Shown here piece after piece: positions 44,321 to 53,101 of a stretch of DNA of 64,000 nucleotides. The notes under the pieces were generated by a model, which worked only from the letters and a program-made list of their open reading frames with translations, had not been told where the DNA came from and did not search any database. This stretch comes from Mariniphaga sp041684965 (lineage in GTDB: Bacteria; Bacteroidota; Bacteroidia; Bacteroidales; Prolixibacteraceae), in contig JAWLGR010000013.1 in NCBI GenBank assembly GCA_041684965.1, positions 62,001-126,000 of the forward strand. Reading direction: 5' to 3'. The position numbers and the translations under genes are program-made. Position 1 is the stretch's first letter. Every line of letters starts with the position of its first letter.

Positions 44321-46960
44321 TCATGGTATATACGCCTGGTTTTGTGGTTCGGGCCAATTCAGGTGCTTATGGAGGAACGGAAAACTTACATCCCCGTTAA
44401 TGATATGTCCTCCATCATGCAGGTCAAGTACCGTTAAATCCCCTTTCCCCATCCGTTCATAATGTTCTTTTACTTTGGCATATTCATGCTCCACCCATTC
44501 GGGCAATGCGATACCGTCCTGTCTGCCATGCTCTACCATAAAAGGGCGCGGGAATATCAGGCGGTTGGCCATTTCGGCATATTCCAAAGTATGGCCCCTG
44601 TTCCACATAGGCATCTCTGAGTCGACATGATATACAAAGCTTGTAGTGTAATATATTGACGATTCTTTCCGGGCACTTTCATTGAAATAAGCGCAATTAA
44701 TACTAAGTGCATATTCAGGAATCATCGATGCCACAAGCGATGCGGCTTGTCCGCCAATGCTTTTACCATAAATTGCAATTCTGGAAGGATCAACGAATGG
44801 CAGGGTTTTGAACCAGCCAATGAGCTGCTGGTGCTGGCGGCCCACTGTTGACCATAGTCCGGTGCGGGAGGGTTTGGCGATGCGATCAATCCATCGAAAC
44901 CGTGTTTCTCCTGTCCAGTTTCCAAAAGGAGTGAATACCACGAAACCACGATCGGCCAGAACTCTTCCAACCTCATAGTACCCTGACCCCTCACCTAAGG
45001 CAGTGGTTGGATAGCCGCCACGTCCATGCTGCAGAACAATTACCGGCCGCTTTTCTCCCGGTTCAATATCTTTTGGAATGCAAAGGATGCCCCATAGTTC
45101 TACATCGGGCAATACATCCATTAATACATCGTAACATACGTAACCGGGCTGGTCATCAAATTTTTTTGTCCTGACATTCATTGGCAGGAAGTCATCGTCG
45201 ACCCAGCCGGTTAATTCCCGTTTAAAAAACTCCCGTAATTTTTCCTGGTCTTTAATGGTTCCATCAAATTCCTTTCGAACATATTCGCTGTCTCTTAACA
45301 GAAGTTGGGTGTGCCCAACCATCTGTTCTACCATTCTGCCCATGCGTGCTGCAGGATCAAAATTTTTACGGTTATCTGCAGGTATTTCATCAGAAAGTTC
45401 CACAGGTCTGGAATGACCCAGCATTTTCATAAACTGGTTTACGGCTTTTTCAGAGCCAAATGGTACTCTTGCCCCTGTACTTTTATATATTAGTTTTCTT
45501 GTTCCAAATCCTGGTTTGACTAATGTATTAATCCTGTCAAATTCCGATTGAATTTCATCGAAGTAAGGAGTCCATAATCTGCCGGGGGGTTCTATTTTTT
45601 TTCCTTCATTCAATTCTCCCGTATAATCGGGTCCTTTGCTGTATTCCACTACCAGAGATCGGGGAGCAATCATGCTGGCCAGTTCGGCATCGCCAAATTC
45701 GTACAGCAGGCCCCAGATGTTCCGGTAAATTGGCTCTTTCCATATTTCTTCACGTGGTGCAAAATAGCCACTTATTAGTGTTGCATCAACCCGGGTGTCA
45801 AGGGCAGCAGTATACAATGCAAGCAATCCGCCTTCCCCATATCCGGCAATTCCGATTTTTGCCGCACTGCCTGCCTGCGTTGCAAACCAGTCAACCACTG
45901 CTTCCATCTTTTGTACTTCGTAACCTGCAACAGTTCGTCCCATTTCATGCGCCTGAGAATAAATCCATGATCGTGAAGGCCTGTTCGTACCTCTCGACCA
46001 GCGGGTTGTTCTGTCAATAATAACAGGTACCACCACGGTGAACCCATTCTCAGCCAAACGCCTGGCAAACTGAGAGTTTTCCTCTGTCCCCAAACTCAAA
46101 CCTGTCAAATCTTCAGGATTCTGATCGGCATCAGGTACCGCAATTGCATACCCTTTCGGGGTACCCTTAGGTACCAGCATTAGTCCTTCCCCGAATATTT
46201 TGCGGGGAACATCCAGTTCCGGCCAGTACTGAAGGGCAGGACGTGGCAATACCTCCTTAAGTACCGGCCAGCGCACTTCATAGATTATATAATCATCGGT
46301 TTCTGATATTTTCTTAATTTTTTCCATTGAAACCGGTTCCCGTTCATCTATTGCACCAAGAATTGACCGGAAACTGGCCCGGTTTGGTTCTACAGATGCA
46401 TTGTAAGCTTCGGGAGAGGACAAGTCGCGATCCCAATACAGCTCCCTTTCAGGCTTAGTGGTTTTAATTCGTTTTTCATAAAACCTTCTTACTCCATCTA
46501 TAATATTTTCCCATTGAACATCCTCTTCCAACGGATTTGTAAAAGATATGTGATTTCCTGTATAATCTTTTGCATTAAATCTTGGAGGTACGGGTAACAG
46601 ATTGAGAGTAAGGCCGGTTGATTTATTCGTCAGGCGGTACTCCAAAGGCTGGTATCTGCTCTTGCCTGCAACTAATATCAAATCAGGGGAATCCGATTCT
46701 TTTTTTAAATATACGGTTGCATTTAATTCCTGTGTTGTTATACCGTTCAAATCTGAAGTGGGAACTTTTAATAAAAAGCTTCCATTTTTATCTGTTGTGG
46801 TCGAATGATTTGTTCCTTTTAACACTACCTCAGCATTTTCAACAACAGCGCCATTAAGCCCGTCGTTAACAACTCCCTTAATTTCAAACACCGGCCCGGT
46901 GCAATTGAGTGCAAGTAAGCCAACTATTATAAATATGAATAATAAATTATTTTTTTTCAT
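44321..46960 (-). CDS. Double alpha/beta hydrolase lipoprotein, first domain lacking its nucleophile
   Basis: The 879-residue lipoprotein (lipobox 'LLALNC', Cys20) has an N-terminal CarboxypepD_reg-like beta domain (25-125) and then two alpha/beta hydrolase domains. In the first, the nucleophile elbow reads G-Y-G-E-G-G (373-378): the serine is Gly375 (GGG codon). In the second it is intact, G-K-S-I-G-G with Ser734, with 'LQHGRGGYP' upstream and a late His in 'DLHDGGHI'. It is related to acetyl-xylan-esterase/dienelactone-type hydrolases. The dead domain may bind substrate. It lies mid-operon. Confidence 0.88.
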   Translation of the reverse strand: MKKNNLLFIFIIVGLLALNCTGPVFEIKGVVNDGLNGAVVENAEVVLKGTNHSTTTDKNGSFLLKVPTSDLNGITTQELNATVYLKKESDSPDLILVAGKSRYQPLEYRLTNKSTGLTLNLLPVPPRFNAKDYTGNHISFTNPLEEDVQWENIIDGVRRFYEKRIKTTKPERELYWDRDLSSPEAYNASVEPNRASFRSILGAIDEREPVSMEKIKKISETDDYIIYEVRWPVLKEVLPRPALQYWPELDVPRKIFGEGLMLVPKGTPKGYAIAVPDADQNPEDLTGLSLGTEENSQFARRLAENGFTVVVPVIIDRTTRWSRGTNRPSRSWIYSQAHEMGRTVAGYEVQKMEAVVDWFATQAGSAAKIGIAGYGEGGLLALYTAALDTRVDATLISGYFAPREEIWKEPIYRNIWGLLYEFGDAELASMIAPRSLVVEYSKGPDYTGELNEGKKIEPPGRLWTPYFDEIQSEFDRINTLVKPGFGTRKLIYKSTGARVPFGSEKAVNQFMKMLGHSRPVELSDEIPADNRKNFDPAARMGRMVEQMVGHTQLLLRDSEYVRKEFDGTIKDQEKLREFFKRELTGWVDDDFLPMNVRTKKFDDQPGYVCYDVLMDVLPDVELWGILCIPKDIEPGEKRPVIVLQHGRGGYPTTALGEGSGYYEVGRVLADRGFVVFTPFGNWTGETRFRWIDRIAKPSRTGLWSTVGRQHQQLIGWFKTLPFVDPSRIAIYGKSIGGQAASLVASMIPEYALSINCAYFNESARKESSIYYTTSFVYHVDSEMPMWNRGHTLEYAEMANRLIFPRPFMVEHGRQDGIALPEWVEHEYAKVKEHYERMGKGDLTVLDLHDGGHIINGDVSFPFLHKHLNWPEPQNQAYIP

Positions 46961-47014
46961 GCCGTATTATTTTTTAAAAATGGCTGTCAGATGTTTAAAA
47001 TTTTGATTGAATGG

Positions 47015-48067
47015 CTAATTCTCTTTACGTGCTTTCTCCTGTACAATTGTGGCATCCCTGACATGTTCCTCGTGTGTTCTCAGTTCAAATTCCTTCAAAA
47101 TATCTTTTACCTTTACATCCGGTGACAGACTTTCAATAATTGCCCATTCCTCTTCATGAAATAAGGTAATCCGCACATCGCGGCCATATTTTTTATGAAT
47201 ATCAGGAAACCGTCTCACATAAGGCCATAGGTGCAGGATAGCCTTCTCCAGGTTAACGGGGGCACAAATGAAATTTGAGTTCCAAATACCTGTTTTGTCT
47301 ATCTCTGTGCCGCTGATATCGCATATTTTTGAGGTGTGTTTTCTTGTACTGGTAGCAACTACATATTTATTTTGCCAGGCTTTTGCGTTTACCATTTGCC
47401 CGCCGGGAAATGCTGATGGCAAAAATACTATCTCTGCTTTTTGGTCCCTTAACTTTTTCCAACCATCATCCCATAATAAATCAAAACAGATTTGTACACC
47501 TATAATACCAAAATCGGTTTGAAAGACAGGAGGAGATAAGGTTCCCGGTGCAAGTCCCATACTTATTTCACCTTCTGTTAAGTGAATTTTATGGTATTCA
47601 CCTATTGTTTTTCCTTGCCTGTTAATGATGACGGCAGAATTATAAATTTTACCATTCTCTTCGGTATAAACCGGACAAACAATATAGCAGTTGTTTGTTT
47701 TGGAATATTCAGACATCCTGGTGATTGCATTTTTAGACAACTTCACACTTTCCTCCAGTGAATACCTCCTGCTCGTATTTGAGGTAGGGAAAACCTCGGG
47801 TAAGCATACAATGTCAGGATTATAGTTCTCTAAAACCGACATGATTTGAAGCATTTTTTCCACCATTTCTTCCGAGGTTTCGGTATTTATTCCCATTTGT
47901 GATATACTGGCAATCCAGACCTCCCTGGGTAATTTGTTTTGGTTGGAGAACAATAATTTGTTTTCAGGGGAAGCCATGGAAGTTAAACTACCCAAACCTG
48001 TTAACCCTGCTGTTAAGGCGGATGTTTGTATAAAATTCCGGCGAGATAAGTTCTTTTTCATAGACAA
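47015..48067 (-). CDS. Tat-exported carbon-nitrogen hydrolase (nitrilase superfamily)
   Basis: Twin-arginine signal 'NLSRRNFIQTSALTAG' precedes a nitrilase fold. The Glu-Lys-Cys triad is visible: Glu91 'CLPEVFPTSN', Lys160 'GEYHKIHLTEGE', Cys194 'GVQICFDLLWDDGW'. These enzymes hydrolyse amides or nitriles (amidases, N-carbamoylases). A periplasmic copy in a SusCD locus suggests cleavage of an amide on the imported substrate. Start may be the second Met (MKKNLSRRN). Confidence 0.9.
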   Translation of the reverse strand: MSMKKNLSRRNFIQTSALTAGLTGLGSLTSMASPENKLLFSNQNKLPREVWIASISQMGINTETSEEMVEKMLQIMSVLENYNPDIVCLPEVFPTSNTSRRYSLEESVKLSKNAITRMSEYSKTNNCYIVCPVYTEENGKIYNSAVIINRQGKTIGEYHKIHLTEGEISMGLAPGTLSPPVFQTDFGIIGVQICFDLLWDDGWKKLRDQKAEIVFLPSAFPGGQMVNAKAWQNKYVVATSTRKHTSKICDISGTEIDKTGIWNSNFICAPVNLEKAILHLWPYVRRFPDIHKKYGRDVRITLFHEEEWAIIESLSPDVKVKDILKEFELRTHEEHVRDATIVQEKARKEN

Positions 48068-48108
48068 GAAGTTTTATTGGTCGATTAAAAAGTACAAAAC
48101 TTTATTGA

Positions 48109-49617
48109 TTATTCGGGATGCTTTACCATAGAATTTTCCAATTGATTTAGAATTGTATTCAATGCCTCTCTTGTATGCAGGTGTCCGTTTGTCATAACGG
48201 TATTTATTTTGCTGGTGTTTCGGATGTCATCCAGGGGGTTTGCATCAAGTATTACCAAATCAGCCAGCATCCCTTCAGCAATTGCTCCCTGCCGGTTTTC
48301 AATTCCGAAATATTCAGCTGGCTTAAGTGTTGCAGACTCTAAGGCCTGCAAGGGAGTCAGCCCGGCCTGAACGAGCAGTGCAAGTTCTTCATGCAGGCTG
48401 TAGGCTGGAGTAAGAAATGAAAGCGGCATGTCGGTGCCGGCCATTATTCCAATTCCTGCATCGGCTAATCTTTTTACCATGTCATACGCCCATCCGGCAT
48501 GGGCCAATCCTTCTTCGGACGGAGTTTGGCTGCTTTTCCTGGCAGCTTCTTGTTCCCATCTGTTTCTGATTGATGCCGGTAAATAACGATATGTTTTTTT
48601 CCAGTCTTCCCGGTTATACATCCTGTGTTCCTCCTGGGCAATTATTACCAGGGTAGGTACCTGCCAGGTACCGTTTTTTGCCAGGGTGTTAAGAACTGTA
48701 TCGCGGCGATTATTATCTTGTGTGCGAAAGGAGTGCAGGCGTTGAGCCCTGTATATTCCTTCCCGGAGTGACTGACCGGATTTTTCTTTTCCCTCAGCAA
48801 TCATCTGACGCCGCATTGTTAAAAGCGAATCCCAGTCTGCCGAACACGCCATCTCCAGGTTGTACATGTGCTCCATACTCGTTAGCCCTGCGTTCGAGGC
48901 TTCAACAACATCCATTGCAAGGGGCACATGAGCACACAAAGGATAATTATGTTCCTTTGCAATTGAAAACACTTCCAGAGCTACATCACGTGGAATTAAA
49001 TCGTACACTTTTATTTCATTCACTCCTGCCTTCATAAGGGTATCAATCCTGAGCCGGGCTTGTTCCACCGTACCAGCACTTACAGATGAAACCCAACTGA
49101 GCTGCATTCCGTCGATGTGTGGACCAGTAATAAAAATATGGGGAGCCATTCCCTCTGAGTCCAATGCTTCTTTGGCTTTTCCCCTTAAATCAAGGATTGA
49201 TTCGAGGGTAGCCCCGGTATCGCGAACATATAAAATCCCGTTTGCTACAAAAAGTGGAAATAATTCAGGCATAGCAGCATCGCTGTTTGACAGGTGCACA
49301 TGTGCATCCCATAATCCGGGGATCATAAATTTTCCGCTGCCGTCGATTGACATTGCACCGCGTGGAATTGAAATTTCTCCTGCCCGGCCGGTTTGTGTTA
49401 TCCTTTTTCCTGTTACAATTACATCCTGCCCGTCCCGCTGCCCGTTCACAGCATCTATTACACTGATATTCCTGAATGCATAAATTTTCTCTTTGCTATC
49501 CGGGGTATCGGATGAACATGCTGAAAGGATTAACATCGGGAGAATAAGCAGCAGAAACATTTTTAAATTCCCCGGAGCAGGAAGGAGAATACCTTTTTGT
49601 ATTTTCATTATTATCAT
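48109..49617 (-). CDS. Lipoprotein amidohydrolase (imidazolonepropionase-like)
   Basis: The lipobox is 'LILSAC' (Cys34); the start could be Met4 or Met20, as the leader is long. Metal-binding motifs run 'LWDAHVHLSNS' (HxH), 'YPLCAHVPLAMD', 'GLTSMEHMYNLEM' and 'GIMAGTDMPLSFL', typical of the metal-dependent amidohydrolase superfamily, subtype of secreted Xaa-Pro dipeptidase/imidazolonepropionase-like proteins. It probably hydrolyses a cyclic or linear amide. It lies 41 bp upstream of the nitrilase gene. Confidence 0.9.
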   Translation of the reverse strand: MIIMKIQKGILLPAPGNLKMFLLLILPMLILSACSSDTPDSKEKIYAFRNISVIDAVNGQRDGQDVIVTGKRITQTGRAGEISIPRGAMSIDGSGKFMIPGLWDAHVHLSNSDAAMPELFPLFVANGILYVRDTGATLESILDLRGKAKEALDSEGMAPHIFITGPHIDGMQLSWVSSVSAGTVEQARLRIDTLMKAGVNEIKVYDLIPRDVALEVFSIAKEHNYPLCAHVPLAMDVVEASNAGLTSMEHMYNLEMACSADWDSLLTMRRQMIAEGKEKSGQSLREGIYRAQRLHSFRTQDNNRRDTVLNTLAKNGTWQVPTLVIIAQEEHRMYNREDWKKTYRYLPASIRNRWEQEAARKSSQTPSEEGLAHAGWAYDMVKRLADAGIGIMAGTDMPLSFLTPAYSLHEELALLVQAGLTPLQALESATLKPAEYFGIENRQGAIAEGMLADLVILDANPLDDIRNTSKINTVMTNGHLHTREALNTILNQLENSMVKHPE

Positions 49618-49681
49618 TGTCAGATTAAATTATCTATTTTCGATACTGAAGATATGAAAAGCTTCCCAAATAACAAAGAAA

Positions 49682-51244
49682 TTAGCCGAACCAGGCTCTT
49701 TGCCGGCTCTGTGCTTTACTTACACTTTCGACAGTTTGAATAACATTTTCTACAATTTGGAAATCAAACATTCCTACTTCGATAAAATCAGCACCATTAT
49801 CAAAAGCCCATTGAAAACCATCTTTTGGAAGAAGGGCACCCCCGGCAAGCACCTTAAATCCTACAACCGGTTTTTGAGCTTTTTGGACGAAATCAACGGT
49901 TTCTTCAGGAAATAAACACCACATATTGTCGTGAAATTTATTATGATCATCGCTAATATTGGAACTCCACAGGAAAGGATAACGATTTTCCCTTGGGTGA
50001 GCTGACCAGTATTGATCGTGATGCATGGTTTTATAATAAAAATCAGGGTCTATTCCTGCCTCCACGCATGCCAACATTGCCTGGATGGTATGTGCCCCAA
50101 GGCCAACAGGAAATCCCTGCTGGCGAATGTAATCCACACATTTTACAATTACATCAACCTCTCCGTCATAAATTCTTCTGTCGCAGGCAGCACCTTGTAT
50201 GAAAATATAGTCAACTCCTTTATCAATTGCCCGGTCAACCTGGCTGTAAATATCGTCTTTGGTTGGGGCCACATTTACCCAGGTTTGAAAATTCCCTCCA
50301 AACATTTTCCTGTAACGGTCGAGCAGGGGAGTGGCAAAGAAGAGGTTAATGCCAGCCTGTTCGGCCAACATATAGGTTTCAATAATTTTCTTTTCAGTAT
50401 TATAGGCTTTAAAAAGTGAACTGGCATATTTTAAATCACGGGCATGTGCATTTCCCGATAAATGATTCGTTCCCATAATTAAACGGCTAACAGGTTTTTT
50501 CCCCTTGGCTAAAATACCCATAGGCATTTTCCCTTCAATTTCACTCAGTGATCGCTGGTTCAGTTTAATGGTGCTCCCCGTAAAACCATCGGGAGTGGAA
50601 TTTTTTTTATCATTAATAAAAGCCCAGCCAAAACCTCCCAGGAAAGGCAGAAATGTCAGACTTTTAAGCATCTCCCGGCGGCTGCTTGAGTTGCCTGCAC
50701 CGGCTTGCACAACCTGTTGATTTTTAGTTTTTAAAAAGTGTGGGATTGGCAGGTTGAATTTTAGCTTTTTAAGCAGGCTCCAGAGCCCGATATTGAGTGT
50801 ATGAGGGAATAATCCAAGCAGGACTAATGCTACAAGTTCAATAAAAGTTTTATCAACCAACAGGTAATGTCCCTCCTGCGGAGCAAAGAAGTTATATCCC
50901 ATAAATGGAGGATAGGCGATGTAGTAAAAGAATAACAGTACAATGCCCGCAAAAACCGCTGTACGTGCAAGTATGCCCAGGAACAAACCCAGTCCGATGA
51001 ATAACATCCCCCAAATATTTAAAAAATTTACAACTTCCAGTATGACCGGATGAGCCGCCATTGTATGAAAAATACCTGAAAACAATCCACGGGTATTGAC
51101 CAGGTAACTTTCAGCAGACCAGCCCGGATCCATTAACTTTACAATTCCTTCGTACAGGAAATGCCAGCCAATGATTATACGTAAAATGATTAGTCCCCAT
51201 TGTTGATAGGGATTTAGTTTTGAAGCGTCTTGTTCTTTTTTCAT
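49682..51244 (-). CDS. Fusion of DoxX-type membrane domain and TIM-barrel-like domain
   Basis: Residues ~15-150 form four to five membrane helices of the DoxX type ('RIIIGWHFLYEGIVKLMDPG', 'LFLGILARTAVFAGIVLLFF'). A loop then carries 'SSSRREMLKSLTFLPFLGGFGWAF', seen here as an internal Tat-like R-R motif plus hydrophobic stretch at ~187-210. Residues ~240-520 read as a TIM-barrel with aldo/keto-reductase-like features ('RLIMGTNHLSG', 'YIFIQGAACDRR', 'FIEVGMFDFQIVENV'). DoxX proteins couple to quinones in some oxidoreductases, so the fusion may be a membrane-bound electron donor/acceptor for a sugar-oxidising reaction. Not verified. Confidence 0.75.
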   Translation of the reverse strand: MKKEQDASKLNPYQQWGLIILRIIIGWHFLYEGIVKLMDPGWSAESYLVNTRGLFSGIFHTMAAHPVILEVVNFLNIWGMLFIGLGLFLGILARTAVFAGIVLLFFYYIAYPPFMGYNFFAPQEGHYLLVDKTFIELVALVLLGLFPHTLNIGLWSLLKKLKFNLPIPHFLKTKNQQVVQAGAGNSSSRREMLKSLTFLPFLGGFGWAFINDKKNSTPDGFTGSTIKLNQRSLSEIEGKMPMGILAKGKKPVSRLIMGTNHLSGNAHARDLKYASSLFKAYNTEKKIIETYMLAEQAGINLFFATPLLDRYRKMFGGNFQTWVNVAPTKDDIYSQVDRAIDKGVDYIFIQGAACDRRIYDGEVDVIVKCVDYIRQQGFPVGLGAHTIQAMLACVEAGIDPDFYYKTMHHDQYWSAHPRENRYPFLWSSNISDDHNKFHDNMWCLFPEETVDFVQKAQKPVVGFKVLAGGALLPKDGFQWAFDNGADFIEVGMFDFQIVENVIQTVESVSKAQSRQRAWFG

Positions 51245-51309
51245 AGAATTCTTGTAATGAATACTTATTCCGGTGTTTTACAAATAAATTTCACGAATTT
51301 ATTAAAATT

Positions 51310-51349
51310 AATAACCCATCATTGATTTTTAACTCAATAATGGGTTATT
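51310..51349 (-). terminator. Hairpin terminator downstream of susD
   Basis: On the minus strand AATAACCCAT-ATTGA (51349-51334) pairs with TCAAT-ATGGGTTATT (51325-51310), an interrupted 15-bp stem, followed by AT-rich DNA with few T. It lies 20 bp after the susD stop and could reduce read-through into the downstream genes. Confidence 0.6.
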
Positions 51350-51369
51350 AAACTGCTTCTGTTGATTAA

Positions 51370-53079
51370 TTAATTGTTTCCCCAGCCGGGATTTTGTCCC
51401 AGGTTAGGATTTAAAGTAAGCTGACTTTCCGGAATAGGCCACAGATAGTCGCGGTTCAGCTTAAACTGATATCCGTTTGGAAAAACATTCTGGAATACGT
51501 CCAGATATCCATCGGGTGTAACCGGCAATCCTGGATCGTGAAGAAACTGGTCGGCTTTTGCTCCGGTTCCACGTTCTCCAATTAAATATTTCATGGCAGC
51601 CCATCTTAAAAGATCATCCATACGGAAATCTTCCGATGCCAGCTCCACAAGCCTCTCACGTCTTACTTCGTTTACAATGGGTGACAAATCAGGATACCTC
51701 CAGTTTGGGTCATGTGTAATGTTATCAAGTTCCAGATGAGGCATTCCTACTCTGTCTCTTAACAGGTTGATGGAAATATCAAGGTCTTCCTGCGTTAACG
51801 TTCCAAGTTCTGTTTTTGCTTCGGCATAATTAAGCAGAACCTCTGCATACCTGTCATTTAAGGTTGGTGTTTCCTCATGCTGGGTATGATGGTAAATCCG
51901 GTGAGCATTGTACGTTTTACGCTGATGGTAACCTGTGGCTCCCGAGTGGCTGATGTCCTGGAAAGTACGGTTGAAAGTTACTTCATAATAGTCAATGCTG
52001 CCGTCTTCATAAATATATAAAGGATCATCTTTGGTGAAAATGGTCTGGTCCATTCTGGGGTCTCTGTTCATTACTTCATCCTCAATGGTTTCATCTCCCT
52101 GATAAAGTGGACTCACTGCTATTGGAAGACCATCGATGCTAAGATACTGGTCAACGAACTGTTTTGTCAACCCTCTTGTTTCAGGGTAAGCAAAATAAAA
52201 CAATTTACGGCCGGCATTAATGTCCTGTGCCAAATCCATTTTTGTCCATCTCATGGCTTCCGGGTTATTGGTGAAGTCGCGCCAGTTGAATGTATTGTAA
52301 TAATCATTTTCCGGGTCTCCGGTTGAATGGAGCTCATAAAGCCCGGAGTTCATTATCTCGAGAGCGGCAGCAGCTGCCTTGGCAAGATATTTATCCGGAT
52401 TGGCATTCGTAACTCCAAAAACTGTTCCGTTGTGGTATTTCTCCCAGGTGCCTTCATAAAGAGCTACTCTCGATTGCAGTAACAAGGCAAACCATCTGGG
52501 CAACCGTGAATAACCGTCGCCTCTTTCGGCGCTCAGATACATAGCTGCGGTATCCAGATCAGCAATCATATTATCGGCTACTACATTTCTGGGATCTCTT
52601 TCACCATATAGTTCAGGTGAATCCATGGTTAATACTTTATCAATCCACTGTACATCTCCAAAATCCCTTAATAACCTCCAGTAATAAAATGCCCTGAAGT
52701 AATGGGCTTCACCAACAGCCTGTTTGATTTCATCAAAATCACCTTCCCATTTCCGGGATTGTTCCAAAAGATAATTGACCTGGCGAATGTTTCCATAGCT
52801 ATACCCCGGGCCTGAATTAATTGTTGATACGCCTCCCAGCCTTTCCGGTATGGAAGTCCTGGAAATAAGCACATCAGTATGATAATCACCCCATCCTGTC
52901 GATGAACCTCCGGTGGAAGTATGAAACCTGTTGACAAAAACAGTAAAGTCATTGGCGTTTTTAAAGAAGGATGCTTCGGTAACCTGATCCAGTGGTTCTC
53001 TGTCCAGCCAGTCTTCCTGGCAGGCTGTTAAGATTACGGTTAACCCAATTAAGCTTATTATTATTTTTTTTAAGTCCAT
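51370..53079 (-). CDS. SusD/RagB family substrate-binding lipoprotein
   Basis: The lipobox 'VILTAC' (Cys20) is followed by the SusD N-terminal signature 'EDWLDREPLDQVTEASFFK'. The remaining 500 residues are mostly helical TPR-like with 'AVGEAHYFRAFYYWRLL' and the C-terminal 'LNRDYLWPIPESQLTLNPNLGQNPGW' (split at 'PIPESQL'), both typical of RagB/SusD. It sits on the cell surface and hands oligomers to SusC, whose stop is 22 bp upstream. No ligand-specific motif is readable. Confidence 0.96.
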   Translation of the reverse strand: MDLKKIIISLIGLTVILTACQEDWLDREPLDQVTEASFFKNANDFTVFVNRFHTSTGGSSTGWGDYHTDVLISRTSIPERLGGVSTINSGPGYSYGNIRQVNYLLEQSRKWEGDFDEIKQAVGEAHYFRAFYYWRLLRDFGDVQWIDKVLTMDSPELYGERDPRNVVADNMIADLDTAAMYLSAERGDGYSRLPRWFALLLQSRVALYEGTWEKYHNGTVFGVTNANPDKYLAKAAAAALEIMNSGLYELHSTGDPENDYYNTFNWRDFTNNPEAMRWTKMDLAQDINAGRKLFYFAYPETRGLTKQFVDQYLSIDGLPIAVSPLYQGDETIEDEVMNRDPRMDQTIFTKDDPLYIYEDGSIDYYEVTFNRTFQDISHSGATGYHQRKTYNAHRIYHHTQHEETPTLNDRYAEVLLNYAEAKTELGTLTQEDLDISINLLRDRVGMPHLELDNITHDPNWRYPDLSPIVNEVRRERLVELASEDFRMDDLLRWAAMKYLIGERGTGAKADQFLHDPGLPVTPDGYLDVFQNVFPNGYQFKLNRDYLWPIPESQLTLNPNLGQNPGWGNN

Positions 53080-53101
53080 GATGTTTTATTTTAATGATTC
53101 T

